Made by a program: the position numbers and the translations under genes
Notes under the pieces: generated by a model
What the model saw: only the letters and a program-made list of their open reading frames with translations
Database searches by the model: none
Told to the model about the DNA's origin: nothing
Shown here: positions 26,325 through 35,585 of the stretch, in pieces
Layout of the letters: each line of letters starts with the position of its first letter
Numbering within the stretch: position 1 is the first letter of the stretch
Assembly: GCA_964616985.1 (NCBI GenBank)
Contig: CAZTVF010000038.1
Location: forward strand, 1-41,712
Origin: CAZTVF01 sp964616985
GTDB taxonomy: Bacteria > Planctomycetota > Phycisphaerae > SM23-33
DNA: 41,712 nucleotides
Reading direction: 5' to 3'

Positions 26325-26349
26325 GGCCGGCTTGGCGGGCAAGCCGGCC
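26325..26349 (-). terminator. Strong hairpin after flhG
   Basis: GGCCGGCTTG and CAAGCCGGCC form a perfect 10-base stem with a 5-base loop, starting six bases after the flhG stop. On minus it is followed by GGCGAGAAAAGAAAC, not a T-run, so it may attenuate or protect mRNA rather than terminate fully. A second small hairpin (CGCCCA/TGGGCG, 26293-26308) lies next to it. Confidence 0.55.
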
Positions 26350-26354
26350 GTGGC

Positions 26355-27189
<835 letters not shown>

Positions 27190-27203
<14 letters not shown>

Positions 27204-28446
27204 AAAGACTGCCTTCCATAATGCACCGTGCCAGGTGGGCGGGGTCGGCCGGGGCGATGTCGTCCGGCACGTCCTGGCCCGTGGTCACGTAACTGATGGG
27301 AAGCTTGCCGACGGCGGCGACGTTCAGGACCGCGCCGCACGCGGTGGCCTCGTCGAGCTTGGTCATGATGATCCGGTTCACGCCCAGCTGCAGGAACCGC
27401 TCCAGCGTGGAAATGATGGCCGAGCGGTTGGCCGTGGCGGCCATCACCAGGTGGATCTCGTCGGGCTGGGCGGCCTTGAGGAAGCCCGACAGCTGCCCGA
27501 TGCGGATGCGGTCGTTCTGGCTGCGCCCGGCGGTGTCGACCAAGATCACGTCGTAGTCCTGCATCGACTCGATGGCGGCCTTGAGCTCGCCGGCTGTCAG
27601 CACGACCTGCAGGGGCACGTCGATGATCTCGGCGTAGATCTTGAGCTGGTCGACGGCCGCGATGCGGAAGGTGTCGATCGTGATCATGCCGACCTTCTTG
27701 CCCTCGCGGATCTTGAAGTTGGCGGCGAGCTTGGCGATGGTCGTGGTCTTGCCCACGCCGGTGGGGCCGATGAAGGCCGACACCTTGGGCCGGCCCTGCG
27801 GCCAGGGCTCGGTGCGGACGTCCAGCGTGATGACCTTGGCGACCATGAGGTCCATGAGCTTGTCGCGGAGCTTCTGCGGGTCCGACAGTTCCTTGCCCGT
27901 CAGCTGCAGGCACAGGTCGCGGACGAGCTCGTCGGCGACTTCCTCGGTGACCTCCTGGCGGACCAGCTGCATGCGGATGTCCTTGAGGTCGGTGGACGTG
28001 GCCGGGCCGTGCGTGCCCGACTGCATCGACAGCAGCGTCTCGATCATGCGGCGGATCTCGCCGACCTGTGCCGACACGGGCTCGACGCAGACCGACGGCT
28101 CCTGCCGCGGGGCGGGCGAGGGGGCGTGGGCGGCCGGCGCGGGCTGGGGCTGCGCGGGCTTCCTGGCCGGCGGGGCGGCGTGCTCGGCTTCCATCACGGC
28201 CTGTGCGGCGGCCGGGGTCTTGCCCTCGCCCGACGCGCCCTGCGAAACATACACGCCGGCGGCCTTCGACGGCAGGCTGCCATTCTCGCTGGCGGTGATT
28301 TCCCACATGGGCCGCCCGCCGAACCCGAGGAACCCGCCCTTGCGGAACGTGCGGGTGCGGACGATGACGGCGTCGCGGCCGAGCTCTCGCTTCACTTGCG
28401 TCAGCGCCTCGGCCATGGTCGTTGCCTGGTAGGTCTTCAGTTTCAT
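27190..28446 (-). CDS. flhF: FlhF, SRP-type GTPase for flagellar placement
   Basis: 418 residues in the usual B-N-G arrangement. The basic N-terminal part (MKLKTYQATTMAEALTQVKR) is followed by a Pro/Ala-rich linker (about 75-125), a helical N domain, and the G domain with FIGPTGVGKTTTIAKL at 225-240 (G1), ITIDTFRIAAVDQL (G2/G3 insertion), DVILVDTAGRSQND and MTKLDEATACG. FlhF recruits early flagellar components to the pole and homodimerises with GTP. It starts inside the flhA stop (ATGA) and overlaps flhG by 14 bases. Confidence 0.96.
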
Positions 28447-30530
28447 AGCTCAGTTCCTATGCTCGCGATGGTCTGCACTTCCACCGAATCGACTTCGTTG
28501 TATCCCAGCACGGCCGCCTGGGGCACGACGGGGGCCAGGAGCTTCGAGAGCGTGGCCCGCACGTGCGGCGCACAGAGCAGCACGGGCTGGCGGCCCTGCT
28601 TCTGCAGGCTCCAGAGGCCCTCGGTGAGGGCGCCGGCGATCTTCTGGTTCAGCTCCGGCGGCAGCGTCGAAGCGTGCGAGACGTACCGCCCCACCGCTTC
28701 CTCCAGGGCCGGCTGGAGATTCACGCACCACAGCCGGCCGTCGTCGCTGCAGTACTGCTGGCTGAGCGTGCGGGACAGGCGGGCGCGGACAAACTCCGTC
28801 AGGGCCGCGGGGTCCTGCACGTGCTCGGCCCCTTCGCTGATCGCCTCCAGGATGGCCTCCAGGTCGCGGATGGCCACCCGCTCGCGGAGCAGGTTCTGAA
28901 GCACCTTCTGGATCTGCTGCGGGCGGAGCTTCTGCGTCACCTCGGACACCAGGTGCGGGGCCGTCGCGGCCAGGTTGTCCAGCAGCTTGCCCAGGTGCTC
29001 GCGGGTCAACAGGTCGGCGGCGTGGCTGCGGATGACCTCGCCCAGGTGCGTGGCCAGCACGTTGGCCGGCTCGATGATCGTGTAGTTCAGCGACTCGGCC
29101 TTGTACTGCTGCGAGGGGCTGATCCACACCGCCGGCAGCCCGAACACGGGCTCCACCGTGGTGCGGCCGATGACCTCGCCCTCGGCGCCGTCGGCGGCGC
29201 CCACGGCCAGCAGCTGCGTGGGGTAGAGCTTGCCCGTGGCGATCTTCGTGCCGCGGATGAAGATGGCGTAGCTGTTGGCGTCCAGGCGCATGTCGTCGCG
29301 GATGCGCACCGGCGGGATCAGCAGGCCCATCTCCTCGGCGATCTTCGCCCGCAGGGTCGAGATGCGTTCCAGCAGATCGCCCTTGGCGGCGGCGTCGACG
29401 AGGCGGATGAGCCCGTAGCCCAGGTCGATCCGCATCGGGTCGATGGCCAGCAGCTTCTCGGCCGTCTGGGGCGCCGGGGCCGGGGCGGCCGCGGGCCTGG
29501 CCTTGGCGGCCAGGGCGGCGGTGGCCTTGCGGCGGCGGGTGAGCAGGACGGCCAGGCCGATCAGACCGCACGCCAGCATCGCCAGCGGCGCCTTCGGCAG
29601 CGAGGTCAGCATCAGGGCGCCCAGGAAGGCGGCGGCGATGCCCAGCACCACCGGGCGCGAGCCCAGCTGCCCCACGACCTGCTCGCCGAGGTTGGCGCGG
29701 CCGGTGCTGCGAGTGACCAGCAGCGCCGCGGCGATGGACATGATGAACGCGGGGATCTGCGTGACCAGCCCGTCGCCCACGGTCAGGCGGGTGAAGACGT
29801 CGACGCTGGTCGACCAGCTCCAGCCGTACTGCACCATGCCCACGTACAGGCCGCCGAAGATGTTGATCGCGATGATCAGCAGCGAGGCCACCGCGTCGCC
29901 GCGGAGGAACTTGGAGGCGCCGTCCATCGCGCCGTAGAAGTCGGCCTCGTGCGAGATGGCCGTGCGGCGCTGGCGGGCGTCTTCCTCGCTGACCAGGCCT
30001 GCGTTGAGGTCCGAGTCGATGGCCAGCTGTTTGCCCGGCATGGCGTCGAGGGTGAAGCGGGCGGCGACTTCGCTGATGCGGCCGGCGCCCTTGGTCACCA
30101 CGATGAACTGCACGATGACCAGGATCGCAAAGAGGATGACGCCGACGGCGAGCGACCCGGCCGGGACGAATTGGCTGAAGGCGGCGACGACGTGGCCGGC
30201 GGCCAGCTGGGCCTCTTCGGGCGTGCGGCCCTCGCCGGCGGTGAGCACCAGACGCGTGGTGGCGACGTTGAGCACGAGCCTTACCAGCGTGCCGACCAGC
30301 AGCACGGTGGGAAACACGCTGAATTCCAGGGGGGCGGCGACGTAGATGGCCGTCAGGAGAATGATCGCGGCCAGGGCGAGATTGGCCGACAGCAGCACGT
30401 CCATCAGGGCCGGCGGCATCGGGACAATCAAGGCGAATACCAACCCCGCCGCCACCAAGGGCAGAACAATACCGCGGTGCCGCTCGATCGCGCCGGCCGC
30501 CTTGCCGAAGATTTGTGGCATCCCTGCCAT
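28443..30530 (-). CDS. flhA: FlhA, flagellar export gate protein
   Basis: 695 residues from ATG 30530, with AGGA seven bases upstream; a GTG one codon earlier is possible. The N-terminal part (to about 330) has eight predicted transmembrane helices and the family loop with GAGRISEVAARFTLDAMPGK and EEDARQRRTAISHEADFYGA, which correspond to the FHIPEP region. A Pro/Ala-rich linker (about 340-355) leads to the cytoplasmic nonamer-forming domain with VFGLPAVWISPS and HAADLLTREHLGKLLDNLAA. FlhA uses the proton gradient and docks chaperone-substrate complexes. It overlaps flhF by 4 bases; upstream, a 191-base gap to flhB holds a repeat. Confidence 0.97.
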   Translation of the reverse strand: MAGMPQIFGKAAGAIERHRGIVLPLVAAGLVFALIVPMPPALMDVLLSANLALAAIILLTAIYVAAPLEFSVFPTVLLVGTLVRLVLNVATTRLVLTAGEGRTPEEAQLAAGHVVAAFSQFVPAGSLAVGVILFAILVIVQFIVVTKGAGRISEVAARFTLDAMPGKQLAIDSDLNAGLVSEEDARQRRTAISHEADFYGAMDGASKFLRGDAVASLLIIAINIFGGLYVGMVQYGWSWSTSVDVFTRLTVGDGLVTQIPAFIMSIAAALLVTRSTGRANLGEQVVGQLGSRPVVLGIAAAFLGALMLTSLPKAPLAMLACGLIGLAVLLTRRRKATAALAAKARPAAAPAPAPQTAEKLLAIDPMRIDLGYGLIRLVDAAAKGDLLERISTLRAKIAEEMGLLIPPVRIRDDMRLDANSYAIFIRGTKIATGKLYPTQLLAVGAADGAEGEVIGRTTVEPVFGLPAVWISPSQQYKAESLNYTIIEPANVLATHLGEVIRSHAADLLTREHLGKLLDNLAATAPHLVSEVTQKLRPQQIQKVLQNLLRERVAIRDLEAILEAISEGAEHVQDPAALTEFVRARLSRTLSQQYCSDDGRLWCVNLQPALEEAVGRYVSHASTLPPELNQKIAGALTEGLWSLQKQGRQPVLLCAPHVRATLSKLLAPVVPQAAVLGYNEVDSVEVQTIASIGTEL

Positions 30531-30639
30531 CACCGAATCCTGTACGCTATTTCAACCCAAACCCATCGCCCTATCAAGCTTCTTGTCATGCATTTGCAGA
30601 AAATTAACAGCCGCGTCCGCAACGGCATCTCGTCATCCC

Positions 30640-30703
30640 GGTGCCACGCTCTTCGGATCGGGTGCCATGCTTTTCGCCCCGCAGGGGCAAAAGCATGTTT
30701 ACA
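30640..30703. repeat. GGTGCCATG palindromic repeat in the flhB-flhA gap (copy C)
   Basis: A partial unit (GGTGCCACGCTCTTCGGATC) precedes a complete copy at 30660-30703 with head GCCCCGCAGGGGC and end AAAAGCATGTTTACA. Compensating changes in the head (GCCCC/GGGGC versus GGCCC/GGGCC elsewhere) keep the stem. Confidence 0.9.
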
Positions 30704-30721
30704 CAATTACGCGACACACAC

Positions 30722-31756
30722 TCACGCACTCTCCGCATGAATCGCCAGCACCGCCATCAACCGTTCATTGGTCTTCGGCACGATCGTGCTGCCCGCCTCG
30801 AACAACTCATTCGCCAGCGTCTCATCCGTCACCACCGCCACGCCGGCCCGCTCCGCCGCCTGCACCATCCGCTGCGCGAGCGCGCCCTCGCCCTCGGCGA
30901 TGACCCGGGGCCTGCCGGCGGGTCGATGTTTGATCGCCACGGCCACGCCGTCGCCGGCGATGACTACCGTCGCCCGCGGCACCTGCACGATGGCCCCCAG
31001 CGACGACAGCGTCTGGGCCAGCTGGCGGCGGCGGTTCCGCATCCGCCCGTCGCCCTGCGTCTGGCGGAGTTCCTCAGTCACCTCGCGGCGGCTCATCATC
31101 AGGTCCTGGCGATGCTCCCACCGCTGGTAGACGTAATCCACCGCGGCCAGGGCCGCCAGCGCCGCGGCCACCTTGAGCCCCACCGCCAGCACCAGGCCCG
31201 CCAGCGTCGCCGGCAGCGCCGCCGTCCCCAGCGACGGCAGCGACACCACGGCCGGCAGCGCGTCGCGAATGGCCCAGAAGGCCACCGCCCCCACCGCCAG
31301 AATCTTCGCCAGCGACATGCCCAGCCGCACCATCGCCCGCCGCGAGAACACGCGCCCCAGCGAGGGCGACACGCGGGAGAGGTCCGGGCTCACCTTCTGC
31401 CAGTTCAGCCGCAACCCGCCCTGGGCCAGGCCGGTCAGCACGATCGCCCCGGCCGAGATCGCCGCGATGGCGGCCACGATGCCGAAGGCGGGCAGGCTGC
31501 TGCGTCCGGCGGCGGCCAGGAGCGACTCCACCGGCGCCATCGGCTCGGCCGCCCCGTCCAGGAGCGTCCGCATCATATTGATCATGGACGATACCAAGGG
31601 CCCGGCCAGCATCGCCGCCGCCCCCAGCGCCGCCAGCAGCAGCACCGCCGACGTCAGGTCGGCGCTGCGCGGCACATTGCCCGCCCGCGCCGCCTCCTGC
31701 AGCTTCAGCGCACTGGCCGGCTGGTTCCGCTCGCCCTGTTCTTCGTTCTTCGCCAT
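30722..31756 (-). CDS. flhB: FlhB, flagellar export switch protein lacking the NPTH cleavage motif
   Basis: 344 residues. Four transmembrane helices (within about 35-215) and the cytoplasmic linker with RQDLMMSRREVTEELRQTQG (E. coli: EEVKQE-type helix) identify FlhB. In the C-terminal domain, TVVIAGDGVAVAIKH aligns with the canonical VVITNPTHYAVALKY, so residues 267-270 read AGDG instead of NPTH (269-272 in E. coli), at the same position in the chain. Self-cleavage between Asn and Pro, which switches substrate class from rod/hook to filament, is therefore not possible by the known mechanism. The rest (PRVIAEGEGALAQRMVQAAE and VAVVTDETLANELFE) is well conserved. A decayed or alternative switch is possible; the gene is otherwise intact. 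Confidence 0.92.
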   Translation of the reverse strand: MAKNEEQGERNQPASALKLQEAARAGNVPRSADLTSAVLLLAALGAAAMLAGPLVSSMINMMRTLLDGAAEPMAPVESLLAAAGRSSLPAFGIVAAIAAISAGAIVLTGLAQGGLRLNWQKVSPDLSRVSPSLGRVFSRRAMVRLGMSLAKILAVGAVAFWAIRDALPAVVSLPSLGTAALPATLAGLVLAVGLKVAAALAALAAVDYVYQRWEHRQDLMMSRREVTEELRQTQGDGRMRNRRRQLAQTLSSLGAIVQVPRATVVIAGDGVAVAIKHRPAGRPRVIAEGEGALAQRMVQAAERAGVAVVTDETLANELFEAGSTIVPKTNERLMAVLAIHAESA

Positions 31757-31786
31757 CAGTCCTCTATCTCATCCCGGCGGTCATTC

Positions 31787-31920
31787 CGGGTGCCATGCGC
31801 CCTTCCGGGTGCCATGCTTTTAGGCCCGTAGGGCCTGCCTGCCGGCAGGCAGGCCAAAAGCATGTTTACACACCCGTTCCTCAAACATGCTTCTGCAAAC
31901 GGCGCAGAAGCATGGCACCC
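31787..31920. repeat. Inverted pair of GGTGCCATG repeats in the fliR-flhB gap (copy D)
   Basis: A partial unit (31787-31805), a full forward copy (31806-31870) whose head carries an extra palindrome CCTGCCTGCCGGCAGGCAGG, and an inverted copy (31881-31920, AAACATGCTTCTGC to AAGCATGGCACCC). It spans nearly the whole gap. Confidence 0.9.
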
Positions 31921-31947
31921 GTCGTGAACAGATCCGAGTTCGTGAAC

Positions 31948-32706
31948 TCATCCGAACAATCTTCCCGCCCCGCCGCGAAACACGTTCCACGCCGCCTCGA
32001 CCGTCCAGGCCAGGGCGGCCATGCTCAGCGCCAGCACCAGCAGGCCCAACATAGCCCGCACGGGCAGGCCGGTGGACAGGATGTGACACTGCGGCAGCGT
32101 CTTTTGCAGCAGGCCCAGCGCCACCGTCGCCAGCAGCATCGCCGCCAGCACGGGGGCCGCCACCTTCAGCGCCAGCACGAAGCTCGCCGTCAGCAGGCCC
32201 GCTGCCGCCTTCACCAGGGCCGCACCCGGCACGAACGTCGCCGGCGGCACCGCCGCGAAGGTGTCCAGCACGCCCGAGACAAGGTCGCGGTGCCCGCCGA
32301 TGGCCAGGAAGATCGCGATCGCCAGCACGCGGAACAGCGTGCCCACCGCGCCCGAGGGCTCGTCGCCCGCGCCGCTGAACACGTCGCCCAGTGACAGGCC
32401 CATCTGCGAACTGGCGTGGGCCGCCCCGAGTTCCACGCCCGCAAACACCAGCGACGCCGCGTAGCCCACGGCCGCCCCGATGCCCACCTCCAGCGCCAAC
32501 TGCATCACCAGTTGCACCACGCCCGCCGGCAACGCCGGCGGCGCCACGCGGCCGCACACCGCCAGCGACAGCCCCGCCGCGATCAGCACCCGCAGCCTCG
32601 CCGGCAAGGCCGCATGCCCGAACGCGGGCGCAACCATCATCATGCCCGCCAGTCGGGCCGCGACCAGCAGGAAGGCGAGGGCTAAGGTTGTCAGGCTGTC
32701 CGGCAT
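31948..32706 (-). CDS. fliR: FliR, flagellar export gate protein
   Basis: 252 residues from ATG 32706; the longer open frame upstream (to 32757) is repeat DNA. About six hydrophobic segments; the family segment LVFAGVELGAAHASSQMGLS aligns with FliR. FliR forms the core of the P5Q4R1 export gate with FliP and FliQ. The ribosome site is weak (GAAAAG). It follows fliQ after a 143-base gap that holds an inverted repeat, and is separated from flhB by another repeat. Confidence 0.92.
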   Translation of the reverse strand: MPDSLTTLALAFLLVAARLAGMMMVAPAFGHAALPARLRVLIAAGLSLAVCGRVAPPALPAGVVQLVMQLALEVGIGAAVGYAASLVFAGVELGAAHASSQMGLSLGDVFSGAGDEPSGAVGTLFRVLAIAIFLAIGGHRDLVSGVLDTFAAVPPATFVPGAALVKAAAGLLTASFVLALKVAAPVLAAMLLATVALGLLQKTLPQCHILSTGLPVRAMLGLLVLALSMAALAWTVEAAWNVFRGGAGRLFG

Positions 32707-32714
32707 TTTCTTTT

Positions 32715-32822
32715 CACCACAAAGGACACAAAGAACACAAAGGGCTATACACCGCACACGCAGGTTGGTCTACTTCTTCGTAGTCGTGCCCTCTCTTTGT
32801 GATCTTCGTGTTCTTTGTGGTG
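32715..32822. repeat. CACCACAAAG imperfect inverted repeat in the fliQ-fliR gap
   Basis: CACCACAAAGGACACAAAG... (32715-32744) and CTTTGTG...CTTTGTGGTG (32795-32822) are imperfect inverted copies. The right arm matches 15614-15641. It is unrelated to the GGTGCCATG family. Confidence 0.75.
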
Positions 32823-32849
32823 GCCTTCTGTTGCCGCTGTGAAGACGGG

Positions 32850-33110
32850 TCAAGGCAGCGTCCCGAACATCTCCCGGCTGAACTCCAGCAGCCGCGACAC
32901 CATCCACGGTCCCGAGAGCACAGCCGCCAGCATCATCGCCGCGATCTTGGGGATGAAGCTCAGCGTCTGCTCCTGCAGGCCGGTGGCCGCCTGCAGTACG
33001 CCCACGATCAGCGCCACGATCAGGCCCGTCAGCAGCACCGGCGTGGCCAGCACCAGCGTGAGCATGGCCGTCTGGCGGCCCAGGTCGATAATCTGCGATA
33101 GCTCCATCAT
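32850..33110 (-). CDS. fliQ: FliQ, flagellar export gate protein
   Basis: 86 residues starting MMELSQIIDLGRQTAML; ATG 33110 overlaps the fliP stop (ATGA), with a second ATG directly after. Two transmembrane helices (about 12-37 and 52-77) are separated by the conserved loop QAATGLQEQTLSFIPKI, the family signature. FliQ forms the outer layer of the gate with FliP and FliR. Confidence 0.95.
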   Translation of the reverse strand: MMELSQIIDLGRQTAMLTLVLATPVLLTGLIVALIVGVLQAATGLQEQTLSFIPKIAAMMLAAVLSGPWMVSRLLEFSREMFGTLP

Positions 33111-34039
33111 CCACCTACCCACGTCCAGCCGACGCTTCGCATCAGCGTGCCGACCACCAGGTGCCAGCCGTCGGCCAGCACGAACAGCAGCAGTTTCAGC
33201 GGCAGCGACACCAGCACCGGCGGCAGCATGAGCATGCCCATCGAGGTCAGCACCGACGCCACCAGCAGGTCGATGATCACGAACGGCAGGAAGATCCGCA
33301 CGCCGATCATGAACGCCACCTTCAACTCGCTCAGCACGTACCCCGCGATCAGCGCCGGCGTGGGCACGTCCTTCCACGCCAGGTCGGTCCGCGCGGCCGT
33401 CTCACGGTCCAGGAACAGGTGGACGTCCTTTTCGTTGCGGGCGTTTTCCACCTGCGAGATCATGAACTTCCGCACGCCGGCCAGGCCCGCGTCGATGGCC
33501 TGGTCCTGCGGCATCTTGTTGGCCAGGTACGGGGCGATGGCGTCGCGGTTCACCTCCTGGAAGACGGGGGTCATCACGACGATCGTGATCAGCAGCGACA
33601 GCCCCAGCAGCACCTGGTTGGGCGGCGCCTGCTGCGTGGACAGCGCCTGCCGCAGCAGCCCCAGCACCACGATCACCCGCGTGAAGCACGTCACCAGCAC
33701 CAGCACCGCCGGCGCCACGGCCAGCACGGTGATCAGCACGACCCAGTTCATCGCGCCCGAGACGCCCTTGGGCGTGCTGAGGTCGGGCATGAGTTTCGTC
33801 ACGTCGCCCGTCTGGGCGCTGGCGGCCCCGGCAAATACCGCGATCACGAGGATCGCGATGAGAACCGCACCCGCGCGGAGGGACGAACGAGCGCCCAGGA
33901 TCGACGCGGGCGCGGGCTCATGATGCGGGCCCGTGCGGAAATCTTTTGGCCGGCGGCAGGCGGTGCCGCGGTCGTCGCTGCCGCCGGCGCGGTTGTCGCG
34001 GCCGCATTCGGTGTCGGCGATGGGCATCATCCGCGTCAT
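33107..34039 (-). CDS. fliP: FliP, flagellar export gate protein
   Basis: 310 residues. The N-terminus is long and hydrophilic (about 55 residues; MTRMMPIADTECGRDNRAGG) before a hydrophobic signal-like helix ending GAASAQTGD, so initiation further in cannot be excluded; ATG 34039 is preferred because it overlaps the fliO stop (ATGA). Family motifs follow: TCFTRVIVVLGLLRQALSTQ, QAPPNQVLLGLSLL, PALIAGYVLSELKVAFMIG, LPFVIIDLLVASVLTSMGM and LPLKLLLFVLADGW. FliP pentamer forms the pore of the export gate. Confidence 0.96.
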   Translation of the reverse strand: MTRMMPIADTECGRDNRAGGSDDRGTACRRPKDFRTGPHHEPAPASILGARSSLRAGAVLIAILVIAVFAGAASAQTGDVTKLMPDLSTPKGVSGAMNWVVLITVLAVAPAVLVLVTCFTRVIVVLGLLRQALSTQQAPPNQVLLGLSLLITIVVMTPVFQEVNRDAIAPYLANKMPQDQAIDAGLAGVRKFMISQVENARNEKDVHLFLDRETAARTDLAWKDVPTPALIAGYVLSELKVAFMIGVRIFLPFVIIDLLVASVLTSMGMLMLPPVLVSLPLKLLLFVLADGWHLVVGTLMRSVGWTWVGG

Positions 34040-34590
34040 TGGCCGCCCCCCCGCTGCTTGCGCAGCGCGTCGGCGAGTTTGCGGAACGCGTCGGCGTTTC
34101 TGCCCGCGGCCTCGATCAGCGAGGCGGCCTCCTCGGTGTCAGCCACCTCCGCCAGCGTGTTCAGCGAGCCGGGCGTCGCGCCCACCAGCACCAGCCGCGT
34201 GCCCAGCCGCACCAGCAGCAGGTGCTGCCGCGGCGAGATGCCCGTGCGGGCGATGATCTCCACCGCGCCGCCCCTGCCGGCGGCCGGGGCGTTCTTGACC
34301 GCCACCTTCCTGAGCACCAGCCGCAAGGCCAGGATCAGCGCGATCACCAGCGCCAACGCCCCCGCCGTCTGCAGCCAGTCGCCGGCGGCCGAGCCGTCGC
34401 CGCGAGAGACGGGGCGATTCTCCGCGCTGCCGGGCAGGCGTTTGCTTTCCACCGACGGCGCGGTCGCCGCCTGCGTGGCCGCGTTCTGAGTTGTCGCCGC
34501 CAATTGCGTTGTGGATTCCTGCGCCCGCGCATCGGGGGCGGCCAGGAGAAGCCCCATCACGATCGCGGCAGATATGGCACGCCTTGGCAT
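34036..34590 (-). CDS. fliO: FliO, export gate assembly scaffold
   Basis: 184 residues with an N-terminal signal-like helix (AISAAIVMGLLLAAPDARAQ), a low-complexity region and one transmembrane helix (about 75-93, ALALVIALILALRLVLRKV), then a small cytoplasmic beta domain (VEIIARTGISPRQHLLLVRL, TRLVLVGATPGSLNTL). This is the FliO architecture; FliO helps FliP assemble into pentamers. It starts within the fliN stop (TGATG) and overlaps fliP by 4 bases. Confidence 0.88.
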   Translation of the reverse strand: MPRRAISAAIVMGLLLAAPDARAQESTTQLAATTQNAATQAATAPSVESKRLPGSAENRPVSRGDGSAAGDWLQTAGALALVIALILALRLVLRKVAVKNAPAAGRGGAVEIIARTGISPRQHLLLVRLGTRLVLVGATPGSLNTLAEVADTEEAASLIEAAGRNADAFRKLADALRKQRGGGQ

Positions 34591-34823
34591 CAGTTTGCTC
34601 CGGCGGTCTTGCAGGTCTCGACGACCTTCACCGCAACCTTGCCGTTCACCGTGACCGCATTGCCGCGGGCCACCAGCTGCCCGCCGGCGTACACATCCAC
34701 GCCGTCGTCCAGCAGGCAGTCGAGCTCCACCACGCTGCCCGGCCGCAGGTTATTCGCCTGCTCCGCCCCCAGCCAGCACCGCCCCAGCTCGATCCGCAGC
34801 ATCGATTCACCATTTGTTTCCAT
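34590..34823 (-). CDS. fliN: FliN-type SpoA-domain switch protein, short
   Basis: 77 residues from ATG 34823 (GAGG eight bases upstream). Nearly the whole protein is one SpoA (surface presentation of antigens) domain: IELGRCWLGAEQANNLRPGS, then VVELDCLLDDGVDVYAGGQL and VARGNAVTVNGKVAVKVVET. FliN forms the base of the C-ring with FliM and receives export cargo. It is shorter than typical FliN (about 110-140 residues) because it lacks an N-terminal extension. FliM is not in the window. Confidence 0.85.
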   Translation of the reverse strand: METNGESMLRIELGRCWLGAEQANNLRPGSVVELDCLLDDGVDVYAGGQLVARGNAVTVNGKVAVKVVETCKTAGAN

Positions 34824-34844
34824 GTCTCGCGCCTCACGAGTTCC

Positions 34845-34884
34845 GGTGCCACCCTCAAGCGAAGCTTGGGGGTGCGATGGCACC
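34845..34884. repeat. Short GGTGCCA/TGGCACC hairpin (copy I)
   Basis: GGTGCCA at 34845-34851 and TGGCACC at 34878-34884 enclose CCCTCAAGC/GCTTGGGGG arms with a GAA loop. It shares the terminal heptamer with the larger repeats and lies 22 bases upstream of fliN. Confidence 0.7.
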
Positions 34885-34937
34885 ACGACTCACTCTCTCG
34901 CCACACTCACTCGGCTCGCATCCTTGCTTGCCTCATC

Positions 34938-35019
34938 CGGGTGCCATGCGCCCGTCTGGGTGCCATGCGCCCTCTGGGTGCCATGCTTTTAGCCCCGAAG
35001 GGGCAAAAGCATGTTTACA
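34938..35019. repeat. GGTGCCATG repeat array in the fliJ-fliN gap (copy E)
   Basis: Two partial units (GGGTGCCATGCGCCC, repeated at about 20-base spacing) precede a full copy at 34976-35019 with head AGCCCCGAAGGGGC. Downstream, CCTGCCTGCGGCAGGCAGG (35097-35115) is a separate short palindrome like the insert in copy D. Confidence 0.9.
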
Positions 35020-35129
35020 CATTCTCTTCTCTTGGCCGGCCACACACGCCCAGCTCCCGGCACATTCGCTCCAAAGCGGCGTCGTTGCCGCCGCACCTGC
35101 CTGCGGCAGGCAGGCTCCATAGGCGATGC

Positions 35130-35585
35130 CTACTCCGACATCGCCTGCCACGCCTGCGTAGCGGCGAACGTCTCATCAGCCTCGCGGACGGCGGCGGCGC
35201 GTTCCTCGGCGGCTCGCTTCGCCGCCAGCTGTGCCGCCAGTTGATCCATCGCCCGACGGTCCTTGCGGCACGCCACCAGCTCCGCCAGTCGCTGGGCAAC
35301 CTGCGGCTCCAGCGCCGCCAGGTTCTGCCGCTCGCGAAGCGCCGCCACTTCCAGGTCCATCACGCACCGGCGGTACAGCGCCAGCGCCTCCGGCCGCGAC
35401 GCGCCCAGCAACTCCTGCCGCGCGAACTCGCTATGCACCCGCAGGCTGCCGGCTAGCCGCTCGATGTGGGCCGCCGCCGCCTCGGCCGCCTGCCGCACGC
35501 GGGCCAGCTCCTGCCGCGCCAGGTCCTCCCGCTGCCTCAGCGGCCGCAGGAGCCGTTCGATCCGTTTTGCCGTCGCGTCGTGCAT
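35130..35585 (-). CDS. fliJ: FliJ-like coiled-coil protein of the export ATPase complex
   Basis: 151 residues from ATG 35585, which overlaps the fliI stop by one base (TAATG); the frame remains open upstream, but that is shadow of fliI. The whole protein is helical and rich in Ala, Arg, Glu and Gln (LRQREDLARQELARVRQAAE, RQNLAALEPQVAQRLAELVA), fitting the antiparallel coiled coil that inserts into the FliI hexamer. Sequence similarity alone is weak; identification rests on fold, length and position after fliI. Confidence 0.8.
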   Translation of the reverse strand: MHDATAKRIERLLRPLRQREDLARQELARVRQAAEAAAAHIERLAGSLRVHSEFARQELLGASRPEALALYRRCVMDLEVAALRERQNLAALEPQVAQRLAELVACRKDRRAMDQLAAQLAAKRAAEERAAAVREADETFAATQAWQAMSE

